Origin: Amia ocellicauda
Lineage: Eukaryota; Chordata; Actinopteri; Amiiformes; Amiidae
Assembly (NCBI RefSeq): GCF_036373705.1
Contig: NC_089856.1
Span: forward strand, 349,501-413,500
Direction of reading: 5' to 3'
Length of the DNA: 64,000 nucleotides
The notes below the pieces were generated by a model that ran no database searches, was not told the origin of the DNA, and saw only the letters and a list, made by a program, of their open reading frames with translations. The translations under genes were made by a program, and so were the position numbers. Numbering within the stretch: position 1 is the stretch's first letter; each line of letters opens with the position of its first letter. This document shows positions 26,925 through 41,948 of this stretch, in pieces.

Positions 26925-27350
26925 CTACAGGAGCACACAGGGCTTCTTGTCCTTGAAGGGATTTGCCGAGGCAGGAACACCGCTGAGCAGGGCGTCACTG
27001 CGGCTGTGCTGCTGGCAGAACTGCACCAGGTCCCTGCCTGTGACCGACACCTGTGACACACACACAAAATGAACTGCACCAGGTCTTCCCTGTGACCAAC
27101 ACTTGTAACATGCACACACACACACACACGTAGTAATGTTGAGACACACAGACACACAATTACACACACCCAATGAACTGCACCAGCTCAATGCCTGTGA
27201 CCGACATCTACCACACACACACATTGAGTTGAGTTTGTTGTGCTGATGGGGGGGTACCTGCATCCTGTCCAGCCCGGCCTCCACTCTGAGCTGCTCCACA
27301 GCCCTGCGCGCCTGAGCCACACTGACACTGCTGCACACCTTCCCAGACAT
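26925..27350 (-). CDS. GNG14: G-protein gamma subunit, GNG14-like
   Basis: Gamma subunit of heterotrimeric G proteins; binds G-beta and is anchored by a prenyl group. Two minus-strand coding exons: 27258-27350 (ATG) and 26925-27050 (TAG), 72 aa. It starts MSGKVCSSVSVAQARRAVEQ, continues LRVEAGLDRMQ, then DLVQFCQQHSRSDALLSGVP, and ends NPFKDKKPCVLL. The CVLL CaaX box (X = Leu) predicts geranylgeranylation. The split position is the one usual for GNG genes. The GNG14 assignment rests on position next to FBXW9/DHPS; the sequence is also close to GNG7/GNG12. Minus-strand AATAAA at 26628-26633. Partial copies of the exon 2 start lie at about 27067-27100 and 27174-27213. Confidence 0.85.
   Translation of the reverse strand: MSGKVCSSVSVAQARRAVEQLRVEAGLDRMQVPPHQHNKLNSMCVCGRCRSQALSWCSSLGVCNCVSVCLNITTCVCVCACYKCWSQGRPGAVHFVCVSQVSVTGRDLVQFCQQHSRSDALLSGVPASANPFKDKKPCVLL
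27018..27215 (-). repeat. Tandem partial copies of the GNG exon 2 acceptor region
   Basis: GAACTGCACCAGGTCCCTGC/TGTGACCGACACCTG (27018-27054, true exon edge) recurs at about 27069-27106 and 27175-27212 with a few changes, each followed by ACACACAC. On the minus strand each is an AG-like acceptor plus the first about 30 bases of exon 2. Confidence 0.85.
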
Positions 27351-27628
27351 CGCCTGAGAGAGGGAGAAAGAGAGAGATGGAGAGAGGAGGTGGGGTGAAG
27401 TGGGGTGGGAGAGGGGTGAGATAACACCCTGCAGACGGACAGACAGACTGACACCAGTTGCAGTATTCAATTACCATGTGATCTTTCACCCTTAACTGCG
27501 TGAGCAGTGCCCTGGTCTGCCTGATTGTATCTCTGTCTGCCTGTCTGTCTGATTTTGTCTGTCTGTCTGTCTTTCAGTCTTTCTGTCTGTGTGACTGTAT
27601 GTCTGCCTGACTGTATCTCTCTTGAAGT

Positions 27629-28120
27629 GTGTTCTGGGCACCACACTTCAAGAAAGATATCGCTGCTCTAGAGGCAGTTCAGAGGAGAGCAACCAGACTT
27701 ATTCCAGGTCTGAAGGGAAAGTCCTACTGAGAGACTGAGGACCTGAACCTTTTCACCCTGGAACAGAGGAGACTACGTGGGGACTTGATCCAAGTCTTCA
27801 AAATCATGAAAGGCATCGACCACATCAAACCAGAGGAGCTTTTCCAGATCAGCAGGGACACACGCACCCAGGGACACACATGGAAATTGGGCTACAAGGC
27901 ATTCAAGACAGAAAACAGGAGACACTTCTTCACACAGAGAGGCGTCACAATCTGAACAAACTCCCCAGCGATGTGGCTGAAGAGACAATTTGGGAACATT
28001 CAGAAACAGACTGGATAGGATCCTTGATCACTTAGTTATTAATGGACAGCAAACGAGCACGATGGGGCGAATGGGCTCCTCTCGATTGGACACTTTCTTA
28101 TGTTCTTATGTTCTTCTTAT
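27629..28120 (+). mobile_element. CR1-like LINE 3' fragment
   Basis: Starts within the C-terminal coding tail (CACACTTCAAGAAAGATATC), runs through the 3' region and ends in CTTATGTTCTTATGTTC. Strongly 5'-truncated; same family as the copy at 24826. Confidence 0.85.
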
Positions 28121-28500
28121 GTATGTCTGTCTGTCCCTGTCCAGTCTATGTTCCCAGCTCCTGCTTTCTCCTTTCACACTGAACGGGAAGACTCAGTTCT
28201 CAGTTCTCATTTGGTGCCAAAATGTCCAGTTCTTAATTCCAGATTCCTGTGCCTGTCCTCACACTGAGTTTGAGTGTTTATGTAGCAAAGTTTACCGTAA
28301 CATGATGACGCCTTTTTTGGACAGCTCAGTACAACAACCACACATACACACACATAATTGATTACAGCTGTGCGACACTCTTATACTCACAGCATCACAG
28401 CATCACTCTGTCCTTGCATTGTAAATATCAAACTGCTCCACTGACTCACCTGTCTGTGTCTCACGAAGGAACCGAAGAAACCCCCTTCCGACCGTCTTCA

Positions 28501-28502
28501 CG

Positions 28503-28568
<66 letters not shown>
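28501..28568. repeat. (ATT)n microsatellite
   Basis: About 22 ATT units. The surroundings (28121-29080) hold no gene I can recognise; they include AT-rich DNA with ATA/AAT repeats near 28930-29030. Confidence 0.9.
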
Positions 28569-29099
28569 TCCAACTTGATTATTGATGATGTGTATTAAAG
28601 AGTGAAGGAGACAGCAGTAGCTGGTTCAGTGTTGTGCAGGGTGAGTGGTCTCTCAGGCTGTTTGTGTTTGCTGGCAGCTGACTACAGGGAATGGGATCTT
28701 TACATTCAAAATGCCTCTGATTTAAACACCAACTCCCCCAAACACACACACACAGACAGGGCTTCAAAGCCCCTGTGATGTCGGCGCCTCTGAGCGGAAA
28801 TGTCACGGAGTCACACAGAGCGGCCATCAGGCACAGCGTGGCCCTTGAGGGTCGGGGGCAAAGACTGTGAAGGGCAAAAGTGATTATTTAAACACACCTT
28901 TTACTTATTTAGGGGTCTCCCTCTATATCTATCAATAATATAATATTAATAATTACATCAACAATAATAATAATAATTATTATTATGATAATAATACGTG
29001 TTTCTGAGGATGGATGGATAATAATAATACATGTTTCTGTGTCGTGTCTTTAAATCTGACCGGTTTAGGGACAGACAGACGCTACAGCAGAGCGGGAGG

Positions 29100-29267
29100 C
29101 GGTGACACTAAAGGCGCAGCTGCGTGTCCGCCACACGCGTCCGCTCGGTCTGTGCTCTCCGGCAGCCCGTAGATGACGTCAGCAGTCGGGTAGCTGTCGG
29201 GCTTGTCCGGGAGTGGCACTGCGCCTGCGCTGAGAGACCCGGCAGCGCGGCGGCCCCGTACGGACAG
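29100..29267 (+). promoter_or_regulatory. DHPS promoter and probable non-coding exon 1
   Basis: CpG-rich DNA with a full CRE (TGACGTCA, 29174-29181). A good donor ACAG|GTGAGC at 29267/29268 would splice to the acceptor at 31451 (TCTTCTTCAG|ACCAGAGG) just upstream of the DHPS ATG. Inferred from motifs only. Confidence 0.5.
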
Positions 29268-29651
29268 GTGAGCTGCCGAAACGCGGCGTTTCGGTCCGTG
29301 TGTGTGAAATGGACCGGCACACATCGGCACACTGCTCGCGGTTCTGCGGCGAGTGTGCGAGTTCAGCAATACCGCGATGGGGCCTCAGCGTTAACATGTG
29401 CTGTGGCTAATAATACAAATATTATAATGATGATGATGATTGTTCAGCGTAAATACTTTTATTTGGATCTTTTCGTCAGGTTTCGATTCTTCTGACTGTA
29501 ATGTCTGTATTCAGTGAAGGGGAATTTAAAAACATACTCCTGAACACGGCAGCCAGATACACTATTCGCTACTTAAAAACAGTTAAAGATTATTTAAAAA
29601 ATAGTTCGGTACTTTCATAGCTACATTTATTTGTCAATGTATAGACATTCC

Positions 29652-31360
29652 CCTGACTGGACTGGACTGGACTATACTGGACTGTAGAGTCACTGACTGG
29701 ACTGGACTGCAGAGTCACTGACTGGACTGGACTGTAGAGTCACTGACTGGACTGCAGAGTCACTGACTGGACTGGACTGGACTGTAGAGTCACTGACTGG
29801 ACTGGACTGGACTGTAGAGTCACTGACTGGACTGGACTGCAGAGTCACTGACTGGACTGGACTGGACTGGACTGGACTGGACTGTAGAGTCACTGACTGG
29901 ACTGGACTGGACTGAACTGCAGAGTCACTGACTGGACTGAACTGCAGAGTCACTGACTGGACTGGACTGTAGAGTCACTGACTGGACTGCAGAGTCACTG
30001 ACTGGACTGGACTGGACTGTAGAGTCACTGACTGGACTGGATTGCTGTAGAGTCACTGACTGGACTGGACTGAACTGCAGAGTCACTGACTGGACTGGAC
30101 TGGACTGGACTGCAGAGTCACTGACTGGACTGGACTGCAGAGTCACTGACTGGACTGGACTGTAGAGTCACTGACTGGACTGCAGAGTCACTGACTGGAC
30201 TGGACTGGACTGTAGAGTCACTGACTGGACTGGACTGGACTGTAGAGTCACTGACTGGACTGGACTGCAGAGTCACTGACTGGACTGGACTGTAGAGTCA
30301 CTGACTGGACTGGACTGGACTGCAGAGTCACTGACTGGACTGGACTGCAGAGTCACTGACTGGACTGGACTGCAGAGTCACTGACTGGACTGGACTGTAG
30401 AGTCACTGACTGGACTGCAGAGTCACTGACTGGACTGGACTGGACTGTAGAGTCACTGACTGGACTGGACTGGACTGTAGAGTCACTGACTGGACTGGAC
30501 TGCAGAGTCACTGACTGGACTGGACTGGACTGGACTGGACTGTAGAGTCACTGACTGGACTGGACTGAACTGCAGAGTCACTGACTGGACTGAACTGCAG
30601 AGTCACTGACTGGACTGGACTGTAGAGTCACTGACTGGACTGCAGAGTCACTGACTGGACTGGACTGGACTGTAGAGTCACTGACTGGACTGGATTGCTG
30701 TAGAGTCACTGACTGGACTGGACTGAACTGCAGAGTCACTGATTGGACTGGACTGGACTGGACTGCAGAGTCACTGACTGGACTGGACTGCAGAGTCACT
30801 GACTGGACTGGACTGTAGAGTCACTGACTGGACTGCAGAGTCACTGACTGGACTGGACTGGACTGCAGAGTCACTGACTGGACTGGACTGGACTGTAGAG
30901 TCACTGACTGGACTGGATTGCTGTAGAGTCACTGACTGGACTGGATTGCTGTAGAGTCACTGACTGGACTGGACTGGACTGTAGAGTCACTGACTGGACT
31001 GGACTGCAGAGTCACTGACTGGACTGGACTGTAGAGTCACTGACTGGACTGGATTGCTGTAGAGTCACTGACTGGACTGGACTGTAGAGTCACTGACTGG
31101 ACTGGACTGCTGTAGAGTCACTGACTGGACTGGACTGTAGAGTCACTGACTGGACTGGACTGGACTGCTGTAGAGTCACTGACTGGACTGGACTGGACTG
31201 GACTGTAGAGTCACTGACTGGACTGAACTGGACTGTAGAGTCAGTGACTGAACTGGACTGGACTGCTGTAGAGTCACTGACTGGACTGGACTGGACTGGA
31301 CTGTAGAGTCACTGACTGGACTGGACTGCAGAGTCAGTGACTGGACTGGACTGGACTGGA
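29652..31360 (+). repeat. Satellite-like array of CTGACTGGACTGGACTGTAGAGTCA units in DHPS 5' intron
   Basis: Variable units: one ACTGACTGG, a variable number of ACTGG pentamers, then (A)CTG(T/C)AGAGTC, so unit length varies in 5-bp steps from about 20 to 45. A larger segment repeats with a 653-bp offset (29925-30146 reads the same as 30578-30799). Antisense open frames of SPVSDSAVQ repeats are shadows. Confidence 0.93.
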
Positions 31361-31507
31361 GGCGCTGGGTGTTTTGTGCTGCTGTTGTACTGACTGACAG
31401 TCTGGACTCCCGTGTCGTCCTCAGTGCTGGTTTGTGTCCCTCTCTTCTTCAGACCAGAGGCATTGTCTCCTGATTGGCTACATGCAGCTCTGATTGGTCC
31501 AGTGGAG

Positions 31508-34725
<3,218 letters not shown>

Positions 34726-35888
34726 GCGCTCCGTCCCCGTCTCTACGCACCAGAGATATCGCCGCCGCAGCTGGGGAGAGGACTGACACTGCTGCACGTT
34801 CATTTAGGGCTTTATGTTTTTTTAAACGCGTGTGTATTTCGACACACACACACACGTCCGTAGGGGTGTGTGAATATAGGAATGGACAGGGTGGCAGAGG
34901 TGCGGACCCAGCGGCGCTGCAGGCTTCTCCCAGAGAGGAACAGCGTCCCACTGCGTTGTTATCCTCGTCTCCTGTGGGACTCTCTCTGGGCGGGCAGCGG
35001 TGCTTTTAATAGTCATAAAGTAGCAGAGTTTGCAGAACGGAGTAAAAATCAACTAAACCTTTTGTTTGAGCTTTGAAGGAGCTTCAGACTCGGACTGGAG
35101 GGGCCCATGTCTGAATACTCCTGCAGCGTTGTCTCTGGAGCCGGGGTCACTTATTTAAAATCACACAGGCGGGCCATTTTTATTGGCACTGATCTACATT
35201 TTTGTATATAGGAATATATAGAGTGTATTTGAGACAAAGACAAGGCCGAGTTGTTCGTGCAGTGGCAGGCTTGAGGAAGGTCCTGATGGTTCTGGGCTCG
35301 GTGTGGCCGGGGAGCCACACGGTTTCCAGCCCCCACTTCAGTACTTTTACCCAGAACACGCGTCCGTGTTGCTATAACGTCCTCTGTGGTTGTTGGTTCG
35401 CCTCCCTTATTGCATGCCTTGGGTTAAAGTGTGTGGAAGTGAAGCGCTGGGTCTAAACGCTGGTGTTCTGCAGAGGGAGGGGAATCGTTGGGGGTCTGGG
35501 GTTGGCTGGGGCCATTCATTCTGTTGTGAAAATAAATTGATTTTAAAGGAGAGAGTTGTTTGACTATTAAATGTGTTTTGTCAATCTGTCTGGAAGGTTT
35601 TGCTGTAATAAAAGTACTGTCAGACAGACGTCACCCCCGTTGTTTTTGAAGAGTGCAAACGCAGGGACAGCCACGCGGCTCGGTGCTCGGGTGCGACCGT
35701 ATCAATTCATAAGATCTGTGTGAGCCACGACCTGCGCAGCCCAGAGAGGAGCACCCTCAGACAGCGGGTTCGCTGACTCACCGCACAGACACACTGACAG
35801 CGACCCACAAACACACGATCAGAGTAAACCACAGAATTTCAGCACAAACACAACCTATTGGGAAACACAAGCACAGTAAACTGCAGTG
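34726..35888 (+). other. DHPS 3' UTR and downstream intergenic DNA
   Basis: Contains the two AATAAA signals (35531, 35607). No further gene recognised to 35888. Confidence 0.6.
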
Positions 35889-35905
35889 CTATCGGGCCCT
35901 AAAAA

Positions 35906-37265
35906 TACTGTTTTATTTGGTGTAGTATTTTACATTTCATAAATAAAAACAATTCAATTTTTTAATACTTATGATTAAAATCTTTAAAAATCAATTCTTA
36001 AAATCACTTAAAAAATTTTAAATCTTTCTGATTTTAACAAAAAACAAAACAATTAACTTCAAAATAAACGTGCCCAAAACAACAAAACAAATGTGATTAA
36101 AGCAAAAACTGCTCACCAACATAAAAGTCAAATACATTGAAAATAACTGAAAATGCATTGGACAAAATAAAGAAACAATTAAAAAGGTAAAAATAAAAAA
36201 CAAACAAAAAAGGTCCAATGCATTTAAAATTAAATCCAAAACGGTCAATGTATTTGACAAAAGAATATAACAAAACTAAACCAAAAAAACCCTAAACAAT
36301 TAGTGGTTTAAAAGCAACTAAATATTTAAAAACAATTAAGATTCCTTTTTAAAATCGTTTTAAAAACAATCATCCATAAATTAATTAAAAGAACTTGGAC
36401 GCGGGCTCCAGCAGGGGGAACTAACCGTCCCCGGAGGTGGGTCCCATCATGGGATCTTGAGCTCCCCCAGATCTTGTATGTGCCAGTTCTTATAGGCTTC
36501 CTCCTTGCCCCTCTGATGGACCTCCAGATTGACGTAGTCCCTTACGAACACCATGCCCCTCCGCGCGATGACAATCGGGTCCAGCTCCTGCTTATTGAAT
36601 AGACAGATGTTCCGTCCCTCCCACAGTGCCTGCTTCACTGCGCAGACGACACGCCACCAGCACCTCAGGGTGGATGATGATATTCCCCTGGCCGGACCGT
36701 ACAGGATCTGCTGGGCGGTCGCCCGCGCAGGAACGGCAAACCTGTGGAGGAACGGAGAAAACAGGAGCCAGACCCTGTGGGCGTAGGGGCACTCACTAAA
36801 AATGTGAGCCTCCGTCTCCTTCCCCAGGCAACCCTTATAGGGGCAGGTGTCATAAGGAGCTATGCCCCTTCTGTGCATGAACACTTGGGTGGGGAGACAC
36901 CGACTCACAGCCATCCAGGAGACATCTTTCTGCGTATTCGTGAGGCAAACGTGCGTAGCGTTAGCCCAGATAAACCGGCAGGTTTCGGGAGGGAAATCTT
37001 CTATCCGGCTGGTCTCCTGGGTAGATCTCATCTGGCTACAGATGGTCTTATAATCCCAGGAGGCCAGCACGACTTTATGGAGGCCTACTTCGAGCGCAAA
37101 GGCTCGGAGCGCCCTGTAGAACGGCGGGGGATCCCACGAGTGCGGCCTGGTGTTATCCATGGTGCAGAGGCCGAATGGTCTCAGGCTGCTGGCAAAATAG
37201 AAGCGGTTCATGAAACTCACTTTCTTGCCAGCAGCCTGGATGTTCTTGACCACATAGGCCAGCCC
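35906..37265 (-). mobile_element. 5'-truncated LINE with zinc-binding C-terminus (Tx1-like), flanked by 17-bp duplication
   Basis: A minus-strand frame of 268 codons (36447-37253) ends a non-LTR retrotransposon ORF2. It has the zf-RVT-like cluster CPYKGCLGKETEAHIFSECP followed by HRVW, and upstream RFIWANATHVCLTNTQKDVS, as in Tx1/L1-group C-termini. An AT-rich 3' UTR fills 35906-36400. Identical 17-bp flanks CTATCGGGCCCTAAAAA at 35889-35905 and 37266-37282 look like the target-site duplication. The open reading frame suggests a fairly young insertion. The clade name is tentative. Confidence 0.72.
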
Positions 37266-37282
37266 CTATCGGGCCCTAAAAA

Positions 37283-38640
37283 GACACGACACAGTGGCAG
37301 AATACCTGAAAACCAACCTCGAAACATCGAGACGGGCAGAGATGGCTGCCCAGAGAGGAGTGTCTCCCTGCCGAGACAGAGCGGCACTTTATTATAAAAT
37401 GTAAAAATATAAACGTATATGAACACATATTTCCCCCAAGATAACGGAGCTCTATAAGAATTGTCCAGACACGTAATGCCAATAAACTCTTGACGTGAAT
37501 TGTGCACCCGTTTCATTCTGGGGTGAAATCTGCAGCACGGACCCGTCTGAGCAGATGCATGCTGGTCACTGTGATGTCATTGCTGACCTGGCAACAGGTG
37601 ATATGGGAAGGGACAGCGTGGCTGTGCTCTGTGATGTAATCGCTGACTCGGCTACAATGGGTGAATGAGAGAATGGAGAGAGGGAAGAAAATATAGAAGT
37701 GCATTATCTGAATTTGTTTTCTTTAATATGTATGTAGGTAGGTAGCAGTGGCCACACTGAGTCTAATCAATGTATACCAGTGGCGGCACCAGTGACTTCT
37801 CTGGTTTTAAACCCCCTACCAAGAACTGGGTCTGAGCTCATGATCGCTGTGCTTGTTCACGAGTTGAACTGGTTTGATTAGTGTTTACGTACGATTACAG
37901 TGTACATTGTCCTGGTCTGTGCTCGGCCGCTCGTGGAAGGATGTGCTTTGCTTTGTCTGTGTCTCAGATTGAAGATGAGGGTGTCTTGTAATTTTTAAGA
38001 GTTAAGCATCATTAAAGATTCGTCATGTTTAGCTCATCTGCTCTGTTGTTACAGATATCAAAAATGTCAACCCTCCAAAAAAACAAAAAGTGATGCATTT
38101 ACTCCCATTTCATAGGACTGTTTAAAATTAGTATAGAGGTGCACAACTGTTGTATCTGGGCTTTTATGACATGTTGTTGGTTGTATCTGTGATTAATTTG
38201 ATGCCGAATCCCTGATCAGGAACGCAGTCCACACTCGTCACTGTTCTCCGGGGGAGTAAGGTGTGCGCTATGTGTCTGCTCTTCACATGCTTTCCAGGAA
38301 GGCATTGTGTCATAGCAGCAGGGACGGCCGGTGCTGTAGACACATTCAGTTGTAAGAGAACATGTATTCCTTGAAGACTCACTATTGTAGTTTTGATCTT
38401 TACATGATCTTATAGTTGTTATCTTTATTGTCTTTCTTCACTACTTACGAATACAATCTTTTTTTTTTTTTCAGCATGTCCATTTCCTGATTTATTCTAC
38501 AGACTTTAAATAATAAATTCACAGGTGCAGTTGTTCCTGTAGTCTCCACTAGGTGGCAAACTTTCCCTACAAAGCTGAAACGTAGTAAAGACATCAGCCA
38601 GGGCTTTTGGGTAAACAAAACAATGTTTCATGAAACTAAG
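37283..38640. other. Intergenic, no gene recognised
   Basis: 37520-37640 contains two related stretches around GCTG(T)GATGTCATTGCTGACC and GTGATGTAATCGCTGACTCGG (a local duplication). 38460-38473 is a poly(T) run. 38640-38780 is CA-rich simple repeat. Confidence 0.5.
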
Positions 38641-38785
38641 GAGAAAGGGTTACAGACACGCACACACAGGCACAAACACGCACACACACAGACACACGCA
38701 CACACAGACAGACACGCACTCATGCACACATAGATAGATATACACACGTACACAGACACACACACGCACACACCACAGGCAAAAT

Positions 38786-39301
38786 CAAAGAGGGGGTGGG
38801 GTAGCATTATATGTCAAAAATGACATTGAGGCAGAAGAAGTCAAATTAGATATCAGTAATGAAACAGAATCTTTGTGGGTGAAACTTTTGGACAAGAGAT
38901 CTGGAGGATTAGCAGTAGGAGTGTTACAGAGCACCCAACTCAGATATTCAGCAAGATGCTGCATTGTACAGTGTAATCAGGACTGCATGTAGCAAGGATG
39001 TGGCTGTTATAATGGAGGATTTCAATTTCCCAAACATAGACAAACAAAGACCAGTGGGGACTACAGAAGCAGAAATAGAAATGGTTGAGATGGTAAATTA
39101 CTGCTTTCTAACTCAATTTGTCAGGGAACCAACCAAAGAGAGCATGCATTGACTTGATCTTTTCAAATGACCAAGACAGAGTCAGAGGGACACTAGTTAG
39201 AGAACCAATGGCAAACTGTGATCACAACATGGTTAGCTTTGAGGCATTCTTTCAAAAAACAAGGACCAAGTCTAAAACAATGGTCCAAAATTTTAGAAAA
39301 G
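38786..39301 (+). mobile_element. CR1-like LINE endonuclease-domain fragment
   Basis: Reads parts of an APE endonuclease in shifting frames: GGVALYVKNDIEAEEVKLD, IMEDFNFPNIDKQ, NYCFLTQFVREPTKES, DLIFSNDQDRVRGTLVREP and NCDHNMVSFEAFFQKTRTKS. Several frameshifts, dead copy. Probably the 5' portion of the element whose RT is at 40065-41045, separated by later material. Confidence 0.8.
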
Positions 39302-40064
39302 CCTCGCCTGCTTTCTCTTCTTTTTTTCACGAACAGAAAAACGCGTATGTGTTAAGTTACTGTTTGACTGATAACTAAGCTAATTTCACTAGATTTGAAT
39401 TTAAATCAGCGCATGATCAGATCGTGCATTAAAAAGTGCAGTTTTCTGTTGTCAGAGCGCGCATGCGCTCTCTCTCTTTCTTAAACACAAGTGTGTGTAC
39501 CCAGGTCGTTGCCAATGCTGTGGCTTGAGTGGATGGTAAAAATGGAGGGTAAAATGATGCCAGGAGGAGCTGAAAATGTCAGGTTAAGAAAAAGAAAGGC
39601 ATTGGAGGATGATGCAGCCAAATGTGCCAAACTGACAGATGTGTTTTCAAGACGACAAACGAGCACACAGGAACTGGCAACTCGAGGTAAAGTGACTATA
39701 GCAGGGGCGTCGCTAGACTTCAGGTTTAGGGGGGCTAAAGCCCCGAATGGGGGGTGGGTTAATGCCGTTATGGTAAATAATCGGAGTACAAATATTATTT
39801 TGCAATTGGATCAAAAGACCCGGGGCTAGTACTAAAAGACTTTTCTCAGATTTTGCTTGTCTTGACCCTAAAAACTATTTGTGTACCTCGACCACTGTTT
39901 CCCGGATTCTCCATACCAGCCTTATCGTTGCCCTCTGCTTGCCTCATCGACCTCGCCTTCGGATCCTCGTTGAAATTGCTGGTTGCTGGTATTGACCCTC
40001 GCCTGTCCCTGGACTCCGTTACTCCGCACCTGGGTTTCTCTCATTCAATCTGCTATGTTACACA
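39302..40064 (+). mobile_element. Foreign insert inside the LINE, with hAT-like fragment
   Basis: 39540-39690 reads GAENVRLRKRKALEDDAAK and CAKLTDVFSRRQ, resembling the N-terminus of ZMYM1-type/hAT transposases in fishes. 39700-39760 (GCAGGGGCGTCGCTAGACTT) resembles a hAT terminal repeat. 39890-40060 is C/T-rich and may be the end of an old LTR. The exact composition is uncertain. Confidence 0.4.
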
Positions 40065-41045
40065 TACCTATCTTCAAGAAAGGGGACAAAACTGAGCCAG
40101 GAAATTACAGGCCAATCAGTCTCACCTGCATCACTTGTAAAATGTTGGAGAAAATGATTAGACAGAAAATAGAGGAGTATCTTAATGAAAACCATATTCT
40201 TGGAGATAGTCAACATGGGTTTAGATGAGGCAGATCATGTCTTACTAATTTATTAGAATTTTTTGAACATGCAACTGCATCTGTAGATCATGTGAAAGCA
40301 TATGATATGATATACTTAGATTTTCAAAAAGCTTTTGATAAGGTTCCACACCAAAGACTGATCCTCAGATTGGAAGCTGCAGGCATTCAGGGTAATGTAA
40401 GTAGATGGATTATGAACTGGTTGATGTCTAGGAAACAGAGAGTGTCGATTAGAGGAGTCACTTCTAACTGGAGTGAGGTTGTTAGTGGAGTTCCACAGGG
40501 ATCAGTACTAGGGCCTGTGCTTTTTCTAATCTATATTAATGATCTGGACTCTGGGATAGTTAGCAAACTTGTCACATTTGCAGATGATATTAAAATAGGT
40601 GACTCAGCAGATACAATCTCGGCAGCACAGGCTATTCAGAGGGACTTAGATAATATTCAGTTGTGGGCCGACACCTGGAAATTCAATGTGGACAAGTGCA
40701 AGGTAATACATGCAGGTAACAAAAATGTCTACTATAATTACACTATGGGAGGAATAGAACTGGATGAAGTAACATAGCACTGTGGAGTAGTGGTTAGGGC
40801 TCTGGACTCATAACTGGGTTCAATTCCTGGGTGGGGCAGTGCTGTTGTACCCTTGAGCAAGGTGCTTCACTTAGATTGCTCCAGTAAAATACCCAGCTGT
40901 ATAAATGGGTACAAATGTAAATTGACCCGGAATAAAAGTGTCTGCTAAATGACAAATAATGTAATGTAATGTAACACATGAGAAAGACCTAGGAGTCTAC
41001 GTGGACTCCTCACTTTCTCCATCCACACAATGTGGGGAAGCAATA
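40065..41045 (+). mobile_element. CR1-like LINE, RT domain, interrupted by a SINE
   Basis: Plus-strand [55 protein letters not shown] and the catalytic VTFADDIKIG. Frame 40292-40777 is open up to the SINE. The coding sequence resumes after the SINE (AGAAAGACCTAGGAGTCTAC) to about 41045. An in-frame stop lies in the upstream part (near 40227). Confidence 0.9.
40775..40970 (+). mobile_element. tRNA-derived SINE inserted in the LINE
   Basis: A-box TAGTGGTTAGG (40789 on) and B-box GGTTCAATTCC (40819 on) at tRNA spacing, a body containing ACCCTTGAGCAAGGTGCTTC, and a tail AAAAGTGTCTGCTAAATGAC then ATAATGTAATGTAATGTAA. Flanked by GTAACA at 40769-40774 and 40971-40976, a target duplication within the LINE codon context. 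Confidence 0.88.
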
Positions 41046-41930
41046 AAAAATAGAACACGGTCTTCTAACAATCATGAATTTAACTGGTCGTTGCTGTTGC
41101 CGTTTGCCCTGAATGTGGTAGCTATGCTAATTTGTGCAAGTTTGAATGAATCATCATATTTAAATATACAAATCGTTTATTCCACAGCGTATGTTGCAGG
41201 AAATACACAATCTAATCAAGGAGCTGTATCAATTAATCTGTACAAAAATTACTATTGAGATAAAAGACGCTTATTCTCATCCTCATCCATGGTAGCCTGC
41301 TAAAACATTTAGATTAAAAAGCAAGGGAACAGGCAGAGATTAATGTTGCAATTAACGCAATGTAATGACTACTGCATTGATGAAGGCCTAATTGTATCCT
41401 AATTGTATTGGAATGTATTTCTTCCCAGATATGTATTTTTTCTTGTTTTTACCAATAAACTTTATATTTGTAGCTTTTAAAAGCTTTTAATATTTTAATA
41501 TATAACCTGATTTACAGTAGTGTATAACTGGGTGCCACAGCATCATTAAAGCTACCTTCTAAAATTACACTTATAATGAGATATAGACTGTAGCATTGAG
41601 GACATTCAGTAGCTTGTAAGAGTTACATGAGAGTATCAGGAAAGTGGCGAAAATGTAGCTGATTGGATCATTACTGTCTCTGATCACAAGAATGTAGGTT
41701 GTCCGTTCTGATTAATAGAAGATCTGCTGATAACGTTGAATTCAATGTAAGATCAATTAATGCCTGTGAATTGAAAATGAAGCAGTTTTGCTAAGGGTCA
41801 AACATAGCGCATTAACTATCTTTTCTAGAACATCTGGACACTATATTTTGAATATTGTGCCATTTCCATTGTATTTAAAAAATGAAAAGTTGAAATCACT
41901 GAATATATTGAATCATGTTTTTGTTTATGC
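41046..41930. other. AT-rich intergenic, no gene recognised
   Basis: No coding, RNA or repeat structure I can support. Confidence 0.5.
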
Positions 41931-41948
41931 TTTTTATTATTGTTAATA

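Noticed and set aside
29690-30799. SPVSDSAVQSS repeat frames
   Set aside because: Translation of the pentamer-based satellite in the DHPS 5' intron.
34822-35456. Small frames after DHPS
   Set aside because: Lie in the DHPS 3' UTR; no conserved content.
36744-37397. 217-codon plus-strand frame
   Set aside because: Antisense to the LINE C-terminal frame, which has a recognisable zinc-binding cluster.
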